From Zobellia uliginosa (GTDB lineage: Bacteria > Bacteroidota > Bacteroidia > Flavobacteriales > Flavobacteriaceae): a stretch of DNA of 64,000 nt. The notes below the pieces were generated by a model that saw only the letters and a program-made list of their open reading frames with translations, did not search any database and was not told the origin of the DNA. The stretch is taken from the NCBI RefSeq assembly GCF_900156625.1, contig NZ_FTOB01000001.1, forward strand, positions 682,001 through 746,000, given 5' to 3'. The position numbers were made by a program, and so were the translations under genes. How positions within the stretch are numbered: position 1 is the first letter of the stretch; every line of letters starts with the position of its first letter. Of the stretch, positions 34,328 to 42,733 are shown piece after piece.

Positions 34328-35434
34328 ATGAAATATCCGAAGGTAATAGTGTATATAATTCTATTTTGTGGCGCCTTTGCCCTGAACATATCCTGTGGGT
34401 CCGATGATAATCAGGCTGAAGAGAAAATAACCAGTGTTGAAGAAGGGCGTAGGTTGCAGATCGAGAATTTATACGATGCGCAAATAGAGCCGTTTCAGGT
34501 GTCACATATAGCCCTAACGGAAACGCTCATGGAGGCAGCCAGGGCTTTTAGGGAGCTGCCTACGGAAACATCGTTGGTAAACTTAAAAAACAGTTGGTCT
34601 CAAGCGTTTCTGTTTTGGGAACAAGGGGAGATTTATAACATTGGTATAGTCAGGAATTCTTTTGTGCATTCGCAAATTCATGAGTGGCCTGTGAACGTTG
34701 AGGTCATTGAGGCAAATATTGCTGGTGAAACCAGTATTGATGAAGCCTATATTGCCAGTTTGGGGGCTTCTTCAAAGGGGTATGGTGCCATGGAATATTT
34801 ACTTTTTCATGCTTCTGAAACGGAAATTCTAAGTGAAATGAGTTCCGAAGAAAATGCCGAGAGCCGTTTAGATTATTTGGTCTCTTTGTCCGAAAGCTTG
34901 AACAGTAACGCCATGAGCTTGCGGGAATTATGGACGGCAACGGAAACTTCTTTTAAAACTAGGCTTGAAAGCGGTGTAAACGGAAGTCAGAATTTGTCGG
35001 TAAACGCAGTTATAGCAGAACTAGAGACCATCAAACTAAGAAAACTTGAACAGATAATCAACAATCCTAATAGTCCGGAAATGGGGTTGGAGGCTTTTTA
35101 TAGTGAAACTTCAAGAGAGGCTATTCTTGTTAACTTGGAAACTCTGAAAGAGATCTATACCGGTAATTTTGAAGCAGAAGGTTTTGGGATGGAAGACTAT
35201 TTGGTAGAAGTATTGGGCCGGCCGGATTTAAACGACTTAATACTTGCTAAGTTTGATGAGGCTCTTACTCTGTTCAAAGAGACTCAATCAAGTCTAAGGA
35301 TTCTTGCGAAAGATAACCCTGATGCAATTGTAGAATTAAGGGATGCGGTTACAGAAATTATCGCTCTGTTGAAAAATGATTATTCCAGCGCTGCCAGTAT
35401 TGTGGTTACCTTTAATGATAACGACGGGGACTAA
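34328..35434 (+). CDS. Imelysin-family lipoprotein 2
   Basis: A 368-residue lipoprotein: YIILFCGAFALNISC then GSDDNQ. It is diverged from imelysin 1 but keeps the helical-bundle pattern and KGYGAMEYLLFHASE, where the GxHxxE of classical imelysins reads GYGAMEYLLF (His replaced by Ala). This may alter metal binding. It starts 13 bases after the oxidoreductase stop; an upstream ATG at 34301 would overlap that gene. Confidence 0.8.
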   Translation: MKYPKVIVYIILFCGAFALNISCGSDDNQAEEKITSVEEGRRLQIENLYDAQIEPFQVSHIALTETLMEAARAFRELPTETSLVNLKNSWSQAFLFWEQGEIYNIGIVRNSFVHSQIHEWPVNVEVIEANIAGETSIDEAYIASLGASSKGYGAMEYLLFHASETEILSEMSSEENAESRLDYLVSLSESLNSNAMSLRELWTATETSFKTRLESGVNGSQNLSVNAVIAELETIKLRKLEQIINNPNSPEMGLEAFYSETSREAILVNLETLKEIYTGNFEAEGFGMEDYLVEVLGRPDLNDLILAKFDEALTLFKETQSSLRILAKDNPDAIVELRDAVTEIIALLKNDYSSAASIVVTFNDNDGD

Positions 35435-35591
35435 GACTTGGGGTTTTACTTCGCTAGCCCATTTTATTTATAAAACTTGGATGCAGTTGGGTAGTTTCAA
35501 AGCAAGCAGCTCTTGAATGAAATACAGCCAAAGAATAGGGTGAATTCCCCATTGCTTTGGCCGTATAAAGAGTTATGTTTAACTATCGTGC

Positions 35592-37661
35592 TTACTCAAA
35601 ATCGGTTTCAGAGACCTCTTCGTTGATTTTAATTTCAGAAACTATAAATTCAAAACGTTGTGGTCCCACGGCCTGGGCCATGATAAACGGAAATTGTATG
35701 CCGGAAACCTCTTTGTAATCCATGTAGTTTATGGTGCTGGTGATAGTCTGCCCGCCCATTTCTGCGGTAGTCACCTCTTGTAGTTTGAGTCCGCTTTCCA
35801 CATCGTAGAAGGCCATTTTTTCTTCCGACAATTTAATTTTATAGGCCTTTTTATCTTCTACGATCTCAATGCCTTCTAAAGTAACATCGGTGTTGAGGTA
35901 GTTCAATTCGGGAAAGGGTGCCGATTCGACTTTTACCTTTTCGATTTCATCGTCGCCCATATCTTTTCTTTGTCCTTGCATGACCATATAGCCCTTGTCT
36001 CCGTTAAGTACCTGTTTGCTCATGGAATTTCCGGCTACCTTTATATCTTGCATAAACTGGGCATTGGTCGTTTTTTTGACCTCTAGGTTCAGTTTTGTGC
36101 CCTGCATTTCGGCTTCTGCCAAAAGGAAGTATGATTTTACGCCTTCTAGTTTTTCCTTGCCGCCTATGGCCTCAATGTACTTGTTGAGTACCGTAGTGGC
36201 CGAAACATCGGAGGGTACATTGGCACTATAGTCTGGTTTTTCTACGGCATTGGCGTATTTGTCAAAGTACCAAACCGGAATTTTTTTGCCTTTAAAGCTT
36301 ATCTTTTCAAGGTTTTCGAGTACTTCGCTTCCCTTTCCTGCCACAACAATACGAATGTTGCCCGGTTTCATATATTTCTGTGCGGCCCTTTGTACGTCTT
36401 CAATGGTAATGGCGTTGATTTTTTCAAGATAGGTTTTGTAAAAATTCTTGGGGAGGTTTTCGGTTTCTATGTTTAGGGCATAATTGGCAATGGTAGAAGG
36501 GTCTTCCAAAGCCATTACGAAGCGACCGGTATATTTGGCCTTGGTGTTCTCTAGCTCTTCTTTCGAGACCGGTTCGGTGCGGATGCGATCGATTTCCTTA
36601 AGGATCTCTACTACGGAACTATCGGTAACGGCGTTACGGACACTGGCGGTAGCCCTAAAACGTGCCGGGGCATATTTGTCGTTGCCCAATCGGGAGTAAG
36701 AACCATAGGTGTAGGCCTTGTCTTCGCGCAGGTTTAGGAATAGGCGGCCTTCCCCACCACCTCCTAAGATTTCGTTCGCCATAAGGGCCGGAAGGTAGTC
36801 GGGGTCTTTCATTTCTAGGTTGACCAAGTTTCCGACGGTGATTTCGGATTGAACGGCATTAGGTACGTCTATAAAATTGATTTGTGCATATTGGGCATTA
36901 CTGGGTTTTGAAAAACCAAAAGAAGGTGGTACGGCCTTGGTCCATGGGGTAAATTGTTCTTCTACCAAAGTTTTTACATCGTCGAACTTGATGTCACCCA
37001 CAACCACCAAATATGCGTTAGCGGGAACAAAATAATCCTCATAGAATTGAATGACATCGGTAAGGGAAACCTTGTTCAGGGTCTCTTCGGTCATAAATTC
37101 CCCATAAGGGTGTTTTTTGCTATAGGCCAGGGCCAAGCCGACCCTTTGGGAGATGGCGGCCACACTTTTTTCTTCCGACTTGAGTCCGGTGATGATCTTC
37201 TGTTTTTCCTTGTCGAACTCATCTTGGGTAAAGTTCGGGTTTAAAGCGGCGTCAGCCATCAGCTCTAAGATTCTAGGAAAGTATTTTGAAAGTGAAGAAG
37301 CATAGGCCCCTTGGGAATTGAAATTGATGCGGGCCCCTAGAAAATCGACTTCTTCGTTAAAATCGTCTTTTTTAATGTTTTTGGAACCCTTGCCCAACAG
37401 GCTTCCCGTCAAGGAGGAAACCCCGGCCTTGTCAGCCTCCAATACGGGTGGGTTGTCAATGCTCAGTTGAATGGAGACCCGAGGGAGTTTGTGGTTTTCC
37501 ACGACTAAGACCTTGAGTCCGTTGCGCAGTTCAAAACGTTGTGCATCTTCGAGCTTGATTTCAGGTGCCGGACCGGCTTCGGGCATTTGACTGCGGTCTA
37601 TCTGTGCTTTCGCAACGAAGGCAAAAGCGAGAAAGAATAAGCTTGTGAATATATGTTTCAT
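35592..37661 (-). CDS. M16 peptidase-like protein lacking the zinc motif
   Basis: A 689-residue exported protein (signal MKHIFTSLFFLAFAFVAKAQ) with two M16-type lobes: FELRNGLKVLVVENHKLPRV, and HPYGEFMTEETLNKVSLTDV. The HxxEH zinc motif is absent at the expected place (SLTGSLLGKGSKN). It is thus the non-catalytic partner of the M16 enzyme encoded just upstream, as in other M16B pairs. A C-terminal 170-residue domain resembles a periplasmic lipoprotein-carrier-like beta fold (LEVKKTTNAQFMQDIKVAG). Confidence 0.88.
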   Translation of the reverse strand: MKHIFTSLFFLAFAFVAKAQIDRSQMPEAGPAPEIKLEDAQRFELRNGLKVLVVENHKLPRVSIQLSIDNPPVLEADKAGVSSLTGSLLGKGSKNIKKDDFNEEVDFLGARINFNSQGAYASSLSKYFPRILELMADAALNPNFTQDEFDKEKQKIITGLKSEEKSVAAISQRVGLALAYSKKHPYGEFMTEETLNKVSLTDVIQFYEDYFVPANAYLVVVGDIKFDDVKTLVEEQFTPWTKAVPPSFGFSKPSNAQYAQINFIDVPNAVQSEITVGNLVNLEMKDPDYLPALMANEILGGGGEGRLFLNLREDKAYTYGSYSRLGNDKYAPARFRATASVRNAVTDSSVVEILKEIDRIRTEPVSKEELENTKAKYTGRFVMALEDPSTIANYALNIETENLPKNFYKTYLEKINAITIEDVQRAAQKYMKPGNIRIVVAGKGSEVLENLEKISFKGKKIPVWYFDKYANAVEKPDYSANVPSDVSATTVLNKYIEAIGGKEKLEGVKSYFLLAEAEMQGTKLNLEVKKTTNAQFMQDIKVAGNSMSKQVLNGDKGYMVMQGQRKDMGDDEIEKVKVESAPFPELNYLNTDVTLEGIEIVEDKKAYKIKLSEEKMAFYDVESGLKLQEVTTAEMGGQTITSTINYMDYKEVSGIQFPFIMAQAVGPQRFEFIVSEIKINEEVSETDFE

Positions 37662-37725
37662 GAATAGTGTTTTTGCTTTTTTAAAAGAATAAAAATTGGG
37701 GTGGTGAGTGTGAAACTCGCCCTGA

Positions 37726-39048
37726 TTAGTTGGATTGTGGTTCTTTCGGAAGGTAATCTATGATTACGCGCTGATCGGGTCTTAGGTATTTGTTCGCGAC
37801 TTCCATGATTTCCTCGCGGGTAATGGACCTGAAGATGTCAATTTCCTTATTGATCAGCTCCGTATCCCCATAGAGTAGATAATATCGGGCCAATGAATGG
37901 GCTATTCCTTCTACACCGGAATTGGAATTGACAAATTGGTTTTCAAACTTGTTCAGCAGTTTTTGGTGGTCTTTTTCAGATATCAAGCTGTCCCTTACCT
38001 TGGCAACTTCTTCTTCCATTTCGGCGATCAAGGTTTCAAGATCGGTTTCCCCAACGGGAAGCGCATAGACCAAATACATGCCATAATCTTCTTGGCCTAC
38101 GTTAAAGGCACCTACCTGTATCGCCTGTTTCTGCTCGTCTACCATTTTTTTGTAGAGTTTTGAGCTGCGTCCGTCACTTAGATAGGTGGAAATCATATCA
38201 AGAACATAGGCGTCCCTTTCCTTAAAGCCTGGGGTCCGATAGGAAATAACCGAGGCGGGAAGCTGAATATTTGGGTCGTAGGCCTTGGTCCTGACCTCCT
38301 TTAAGATAGGATCTTCTTTTGGGTAATTGCGTACTACGTCCTTTCCCTTGGGTATCGGTCCGAAATAATCTTGGATCATCTTTTTGGTTTCGGCCGGGTC
38401 AATGTCGCCCGCAACTACCAAAACGGCATTGTTGGGTACGTAATATTTATGGTTGTAGGCGATTACATCGTCTAGGGTGGCCGCGTCCAAATCTTTCATA
38501 TACCCAATGTTAGGGTCTTTATAAGGATGCTTTTTGAATAAATTTTTGCCAACTTCCGTAATCAGTTGGCCGTAAGGCCTATTATCGTATCGCAGTCGCT
38601 TTTCTTCTTTTACCACTTCTTGTTGGGTGTCTATTCCCTTTTGGTCGATCACGGGGTGCAGCATACGCTCCGATTCGAGCCAAAGTCCTAGTTTTAGATT
38701 GTTCGAAGGAAAAACTTCGTAGTAGTAGGTGCGGTCTTGGGAGGTGTTGGCATTGTTTATACCACCGTGGGAAGAAACGATTTCAAACCATTTTCCACGT
38801 TCTATGTTTTTCGTGCCCTCAAAGAGTAGGTGCTCAAAGAAATGGGCGAAGCCTGTACGGCCTTCGGTGCGGTCTTTGCCCCCAACATGGTACATGACCG
38901 AGGTGGTGACCAAGGGGGCCGAGTTGTCTTGATGGAGAATGACATGAAGGCCATTGTCTAGGTCGTATTCTTCATATCTTACTTCTTGCGCTTGCAGGCA
39001 AAGCCCGATTAGAAGGAGAAAACCTCCTACAAGTAATTTTTTTTTCAT
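37726..39048 (-). CDS. M16-family zinc peptidase (active subunit)
   Basis: A 440-residue exported metallopeptidase. Signal MKKKLLVGGFLLLIGLCLQAQ; this ATG is chosen over one 36 codons upstream. The zinc site is HFFEH in GFAHFFEHLLFEGTKN with the downstream glutamate in EVVKEEKRLRYDNRPYG. Likely works as a heterodimer with the zinc-less subunit 64 bases downstream, degrading peptides in the periplasm. Confidence 0.92.
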   Translation of the reverse strand: MKKKLLVGGFLLLIGLCLQAQEVRYEEYDLDNGLHVILHQDNSAPLVTTSVMYHVGGKDRTEGRTGFAHFFEHLLFEGTKNIERGKWFEIVSSHGGINNANTSQDRTYYYEVFPSNNLKLGLWLESERMLHPVIDQKGIDTQQEVVKEEKRLRYDNRPYGQLITEVGKNLFKKHPYKDPNIGYMKDLDAATLDDVIAYNHKYYVPNNAVLVVAGDIDPAETKKMIQDYFGPIPKGKDVVRNYPKEDPILKEVRTKAYDPNIQLPASVISYRTPGFKERDAYVLDMISTYLSDGRSSKLYKKMVDEQKQAIQVGAFNVGQEDYGMYLVYALPVGETDLETLIAEMEEEVAKVRDSLISEKDHQKLLNKFENQFVNSNSGVEGIAHSLARYYLLYGDTELINKEIDIFRSITREEIMEVANKYLRPDQRVIIDYLPKEPQSN

Positions 39049-39220
39049 GATATAGTGTGTTAGTTGCTTTGTTAGTGGATGATTGCCAAAGATTGTTACA
39101 CGAAGATATTCATTTTTTTTGTAAGAAAAATAGCCCGAAATAAGATCCTTTAACACGCTTTTGTGGTGTTGCTTTATTTTTTTTATTAACTTAAAGAATT
39201 GAACTTCAAAAACTTAGAAA

Positions 39221-39685
39221 ATGAAACAATTTGCACAACCCATTCGATTCGGAATCGCTACGAGCGGTTGCCTAATTGCTTATTTTTTAATACTCTCTTT
39301 GTTTGATTTGCACACCAATATATTCTTTAGTTTATTTAACGGTGTTATAACCGGTTTCGGAATTTATGAGGCCATTAAGTATTTTAAATTGAAGAATCCC
39401 GATAGCTTTAACTACGGGAAAGGCTTTACGGCCGGACTTGTGACCGGTTTTGTGGCTACATTGGTGTTTACCATTTTCTTTGCATTTTACAGTACGGAAA
39501 TCAACTTGCTGTTTTTAGAACAACTTTCTACGGTGTGGTTTAAAGACTATAAAAGTTTTGAGGGAATCGTATTTTTTACCGTTGCGATAATGGGCTTTGC
39601 CTCTACTTTGGTGTTGACGCTTTCGTTTATGCAGTTGTTCAAAACAAGCCGTAACCTTAAAAGAAAATTGGTCAAACATAGTTGA
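39221..39685 (+). CDS. DUF4199-type membrane protein
   Basis: A 154-residue protein with four membrane helices (residues about 10-32, 38-56, 72-94, 112-138) and a short basic tail. The GxxxGxxxGF spacing (GKGFTAGLVTGFVATLVF) and length fit the Bacteroidota DUF4199 family. Monocistronic, divergent from the M16 pair. Function unknown. Confidence 0.75.
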   Translation: MKQFAQPIRFGIATSGCLIAYFLILSLFDLHTNIFFSLFNGVITGFGIYEAIKYFKLKNPDSFNYGKGFTAGLVTGFVATLVFTIFFAFYSTEINLLFLEQLSTVWFKDYKSFEGIVFFTVAIMGFASTLVLTLSFMQLFKTSRNLKRKLVKHS

Positions 39686-39787
39686 GGATTACCTCGAATA
39701 AAGTAAAGTTGGAGCCGCAAATCATCTTTGCGGCTTTATTTTTGGACTTTTAGCGTGAAAATTGAGGGTAAAATATATAAAAAACGC

Positions 39788-39817
39788 TTGTAGGTTAACG
39801 ATTTAGGCGTATATTTG
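39788..39817 (+). promoter_or_regulatory. rplU-rpmA promoter (TTG ... TATATTTG)
   Basis: TTG 39788-39790 and TATATTTG 39810-39817, 19 bases apart, 53 bases before the rplU ATG. Confidence 0.75.
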
Positions 39818-39870
39818 CATCCGCTTATTGAAAAAATGGGCGGAAACAATAAACTAATATATACACAATT

Positions 39871-40515
39871 ATGTACGCAATCGTAGAGATGGCAGGGCAG
39901 CAATTTAAAGTTGCGAAAGACCAAAAAGTGTATGTTCACCGTTTACAGACTGAAGAAGGCAAAAAGGTAACTTTTGACAATGTACTTCTTTTAGCTGACG
40001 GAACGAACATTACTGTAGGCGCCCCGGCTATAGACGGAGCCACTGTTGAGGCAAAAGTCGTGAAACACCTAAGAGGTGACAAAGTAATCGTTTTTAAGAA
40101 GAAAAGACGTAAAGGGTACCGTGTTAAGAACGGTCACCGTCAAGCTTTGACCGAAATCGTAATCGAGAGTATCGTTGCGAAAGGTGGAAAGAAAGCTGCT
40201 GCTCCTAAGAAAGAGGAGAAGCCTGCTAAAAAGGAAGCTGCACCAAAAGCCGCTCCTAAGAAAGCAGCAAAAGCAGATGATCTGAAAAAAATTGAAGGTA
40301 TCGGGCCAAAAATCGCCGAGACCCTGATTGCAGCCGGTGTTTCTACCTTTGCCGAATTGGCAAAGACTGATGCCGCCAAAATTTCCGAGATCATCGCCGA
40401 TGTACGTGGTAACCACGTAACCGATACTTGGCCTGCACAAGCTAAATTAGCTGCCGAAGGTAAGTGGGACGAGTTGAAGAAATGGCAAGACGAATTAGAC
40501 GGTGGTAAGGCTTAA
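39871..40515 (+). CDS. rplU: Ribosomal protein bL21 with helix-hairpin-helix extension
   Basis: A 214-residue protein; residues 1-103 are canonical bL21 (MYAIVEMAGQQFKV, RRKGYRVKNGHRQALTEI). A Lys/Ala/Pro linker (about 105-130) leads to a helix-hairpin-helix domain of about 75 residues (DDLKKIEGIGPKIAETLIAAGVSTFAEL). The extension roughly doubles the normal bL21 length. It has the pattern of DNA/RNA-binding HhH modules. First gene of the rplU-rpmA operon. Confidence 0.95.
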   Translation: MYAIVEMAGQQFKVAKDQKVYVHRLQTEEGKKVTFDNVLLLADGTNITVGAPAIDGATVEAKVVKHLRGDKVIVFKKKRRKGYRVKNGHRQALTEIVIESIVAKGGKKAAAPKKEEKPAKKEAAPKAAPKKAAKADDLKKIEGIGPKIAETLIAAGVSTFAELAKTDAAKISEIIADVRGNHVTDTWPAQAKLAAEGKWDELKKWQDELDGGKA

Positions 40516-40596
40516 TCGCCAAACCCCACAAAGTATAATCAATATAGTGTATCCTTAAGTGATTACTGAGGGAAACACTTTTTAAAACCTAATATC

Positions 40597-40857
40597 ATGG
40601 CACACAAAAAAGGTGTAGGTAGTTCTAAAAACGGTAGGGAATCGGAATCGAAACGCTTGGGCGTTAAGATTTTTGGTGGCCAAGCCGCTATTGCCGGAAA
40701 TATCATCGTTAGACAACGTGGTACAAGACACAATCCAGGTGAGAATGTGTATGCCGGTAAAGACCATACATTGCATGCCCGTGTAGACGGACTAGTAAAG
40801 TTTGAAAAGAAAGCTGGTGGAAAATCTTATGTTTCCATAGAGCCGTTCGAGGCTTAA
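40597..40857 (+). CDS. rpmA: Ribosomal protein bL27
   Basis: An 86-residue protein starting [20 protein letters not shown], without the cleaved N-terminal extension seen in Firmicutes. RRGTRHNPG-type core ([15 protein letters not shown]) and GLVKFEKK are canonical. Sits near the peptidyl-transferase centre. A terminator follows directly. Confidence 0.97.
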   Translation: MAHKKGVGSSKNGRESESKRLGVKIFGGQAAIAGNIIVRQRGTRHNPGENVYAGKDHTLHARVDGLVKFEKKAGGKSYVSIEPFEA

Positions 40858-40878
40858 GAAGTTTTTCTTTTATCGTAT

Positions 40879-40917
40879 AAAAACCCTTTCCAAGACTCTT
40901 GGAGAGGGTTTTTTTGT
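40879..40917 (+). terminator. Intrinsic terminator of rplU-rpmA
   Basis: aaccct-ttccaag and cttgga-gagggtt form a long stem followed by seven T. Confidence 0.9.
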
Positions 40918-41000
40918 TTGAATGTTTATACATTAAGATAATGTTGGGGTAATATAAAGGCAATGTAAGCAGCGTAACTTGCTCGATTCTTACGGTCCTT

Positions 41001-42578
41001 ATGTACCATAAAATTAGAACTACGTTTTTTCTTTTTAGTTTCTTGGCAATTCCGTTTTTGATGGTGGGGCAATATTCTGACGATAAGGGTATTGATGCTG
41101 TTTTTGTCGAATTAAATGAAAACCTAAAAACGGAGCAGGCCAAGGGGGGCGTTAAAAACATTGTCCTCGCCCATGCGGAACTAGGTTATTTCTGTCAAGA
41201 AAACGGTGTTTATATAGAGGCTTTAGATCAATTTAATAAAGCTCTTGTCTTGTTGGAAAACGAAGTCCACGATACGTTATACGTAGACCTTATCAATCGT
41301 TTGGGCTCTATTCATCTGGGGCTGAAAAATTATGAGGCCGCCATTACCCATTTCGAAAAATGTATTCTAGAAGCGCAGATTATAGATGCGGGATATATTG
41401 TCGCTACCGCAAAGAGTAATCTAGGTACCTGCTATGAAAAGAAGGGTGATTATGCCAGGGCTTTAGTCTGTCAAAATGAAAGTCTTAAAATGTATTTAGA
41501 GTTAGACGATTCCAATGGTATTTCCTTGGTAAATGAGAGTATTGGCAGTTCTTATGAAGATTTAGAAGATTTTGAAACGGCCCAGGGTTATTTTGAAACG
41601 GCATTAAAATACCATTCCACTCTCGATAAAGGACGGGCCAATATTTTGAACAATTTAGGTGATGTCCATAGAAAAACGGGCGCCCTTGATCAAGGACTGC
41701 AATTTACCCTAGAATCTTTAGACGTAGCTACACGTATTGGTCATACTGCAGAACAGGCAAGTGCGCACAAAGATTTGTCTAAAACCTACTATCTGATGGG
41801 GGAAGGGGAAAGGGCATACGAAGAACTTACCATCTTTTTGGAATTGGACGAGCGAAACCAGTCCTTGTACAGAAGTAATCAAGCCAGTGCCTTACAAGTC
41901 ATCTACGATACCAAGGAAAGGGAAGCCAAAATACAACAGCTTTTACACGAAGGGGAAATAGATCGCGCCCAAAAATATCTGTTGGTCTGTGCTATGGCGA
42001 CCTTAGGTATACTCGGTATACTCTGGTTGTTATATGTTAAACGAAAAAAAAGGGAAGGTCAAAAAATAGCGGATTTTGAAAAGCGTATTCTTGAGGCCGA
42101 ACTTGAAAATAAGCGTATGGAAGAAATAGGCTTGCAGAAAGAGGTGTACCTTAAAAATGCCGCACTATCACGGTACAGTTTGCATCTCGCACAAAAGAAT
42201 AAGATGTTATCGGGACTTTCCCATACCTTGAAAAATAGTCTTGGGCGTTCCAATATAGATTTAAAACGAAAGTTGCGGGAAGTAGTCAATGAAATTGATT
42301 TTAGTTTATCTCAAGAACATGAGTGGGACGAGTTCTTGCTTCTTTTCAATGAAATCCATCCAGATTTTATAAAGCAATTGCATGCTAAAGTTTTAGGGCC
42401 CCTATCCCCTGCAGAATTACGCTTGTCTATTTTGTTGCGCCTTAATTTATCTTCCAAGGAAATCGCGGCAATCTTACGGCTTACTCCAGACAGTGTACGT
42501 GTATCTAGATACCGGCTTCGTAAAAAACTGCCTATTGGTCCAAAAGAAGAATTAAGCCGTTTTTTGTTGACTTTTTAG
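41001..42578 (+). CDS. Membrane TPR regulator with LuxR-type HTH
   Basis: A 525-residue protein. Signal-like helix (residues about 7-24), TPR repeats from about 40 to 290 (YIEALDQFNKAL, YEAAITHFEKCI, YARALVCQNESL), one membrane helix near 328-346 (LLVCAMATLGILGILWLLY), a coiled coil, and a C-terminal LuxR-type helix-turn-helix (LSPAELRLSILLRLNLSSKEIAAILRLTP then DSVRVSRYRLRKKL). This layout is common for Bacteroidota regulators next to TonB-receptor genes. It precedes the receptor and phytase on the same strand, so probably controls them. Confidence 0.85.
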   Translation: MYHKIRTTFFLFSFLAIPFLMVGQYSDDKGIDAVFVELNENLKTEQAKGGVKNIVLAHAELGYFCQENGVYIEALDQFNKALVLLENEVHDTLYVDLINRLGSIHLGLKNYEAAITHFEKCILEAQIIDAGYIVATAKSNLGTCYEKKGDYARALVCQNESLKMYLELDDSNGISLVNESIGSSYEDLEDFETAQGYFETALKYHSTLDKGRANILNNLGDVHRKTGALDQGLQFTLESLDVATRIGHTAEQASAHKDLSKTYYLMGEGERAYEELTIFLELDERNQSLYRSNQASALQVIYDTKEREAKIQQLLHEGEIDRAQKYLLVCAMATLGILGILWLLYVKRKKREGQKIADFEKRILEAELENKRMEEIGLQKEVYLKNAALSRYSLHLAQKNKMLSGLSHTLKNSLGRSNIDLKRKLREVVNEIDFSLSQEHEWDEFLLLFNEIHPDFIKQLHAKVLGPLSPAELRLSILLRLNLSSKEIAAILRLTPDSVRVSRYRLRKKLPIGPKEELSRFLLTF

Positions 42579-42684
42579 CCTTGTGTTTCCGGAAGGTTAC
42601 TTCTGTGTAAACCCAGTATTATTGTTGCCTTGTTGTTTCCTTCTTTTTTTCGATTGTTGCTTATTTGTTTCCTTTTAGAAAACA

Positions 42685-42712
42685 TTGTATGTGATTGATA
42701 TCCATATTTTTG
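42685..42712 (+). promoter_or_regulatory. Promoter of the TonB receptor-phytase genes
   Basis: TTG 42685-42687 and TATTTTTG 42705-42712, 17 bases apart, 22 bases before the ATG. Fits the consensus, at the short end of the spacing range. Confidence 0.55.
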
Positions 42713-42733
42713 GGAGCATAAAACCAATCAAAA

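Noticed and set aside
34020-34505. Minus-strand frame of 161 codons
   Set aside because: Antisense to the oxidoreductase and imelysin 2.
35592-37661. Active zinc peptidase
   Set aside because: No HxxEH motif; it is the non-catalytic M16 partner.
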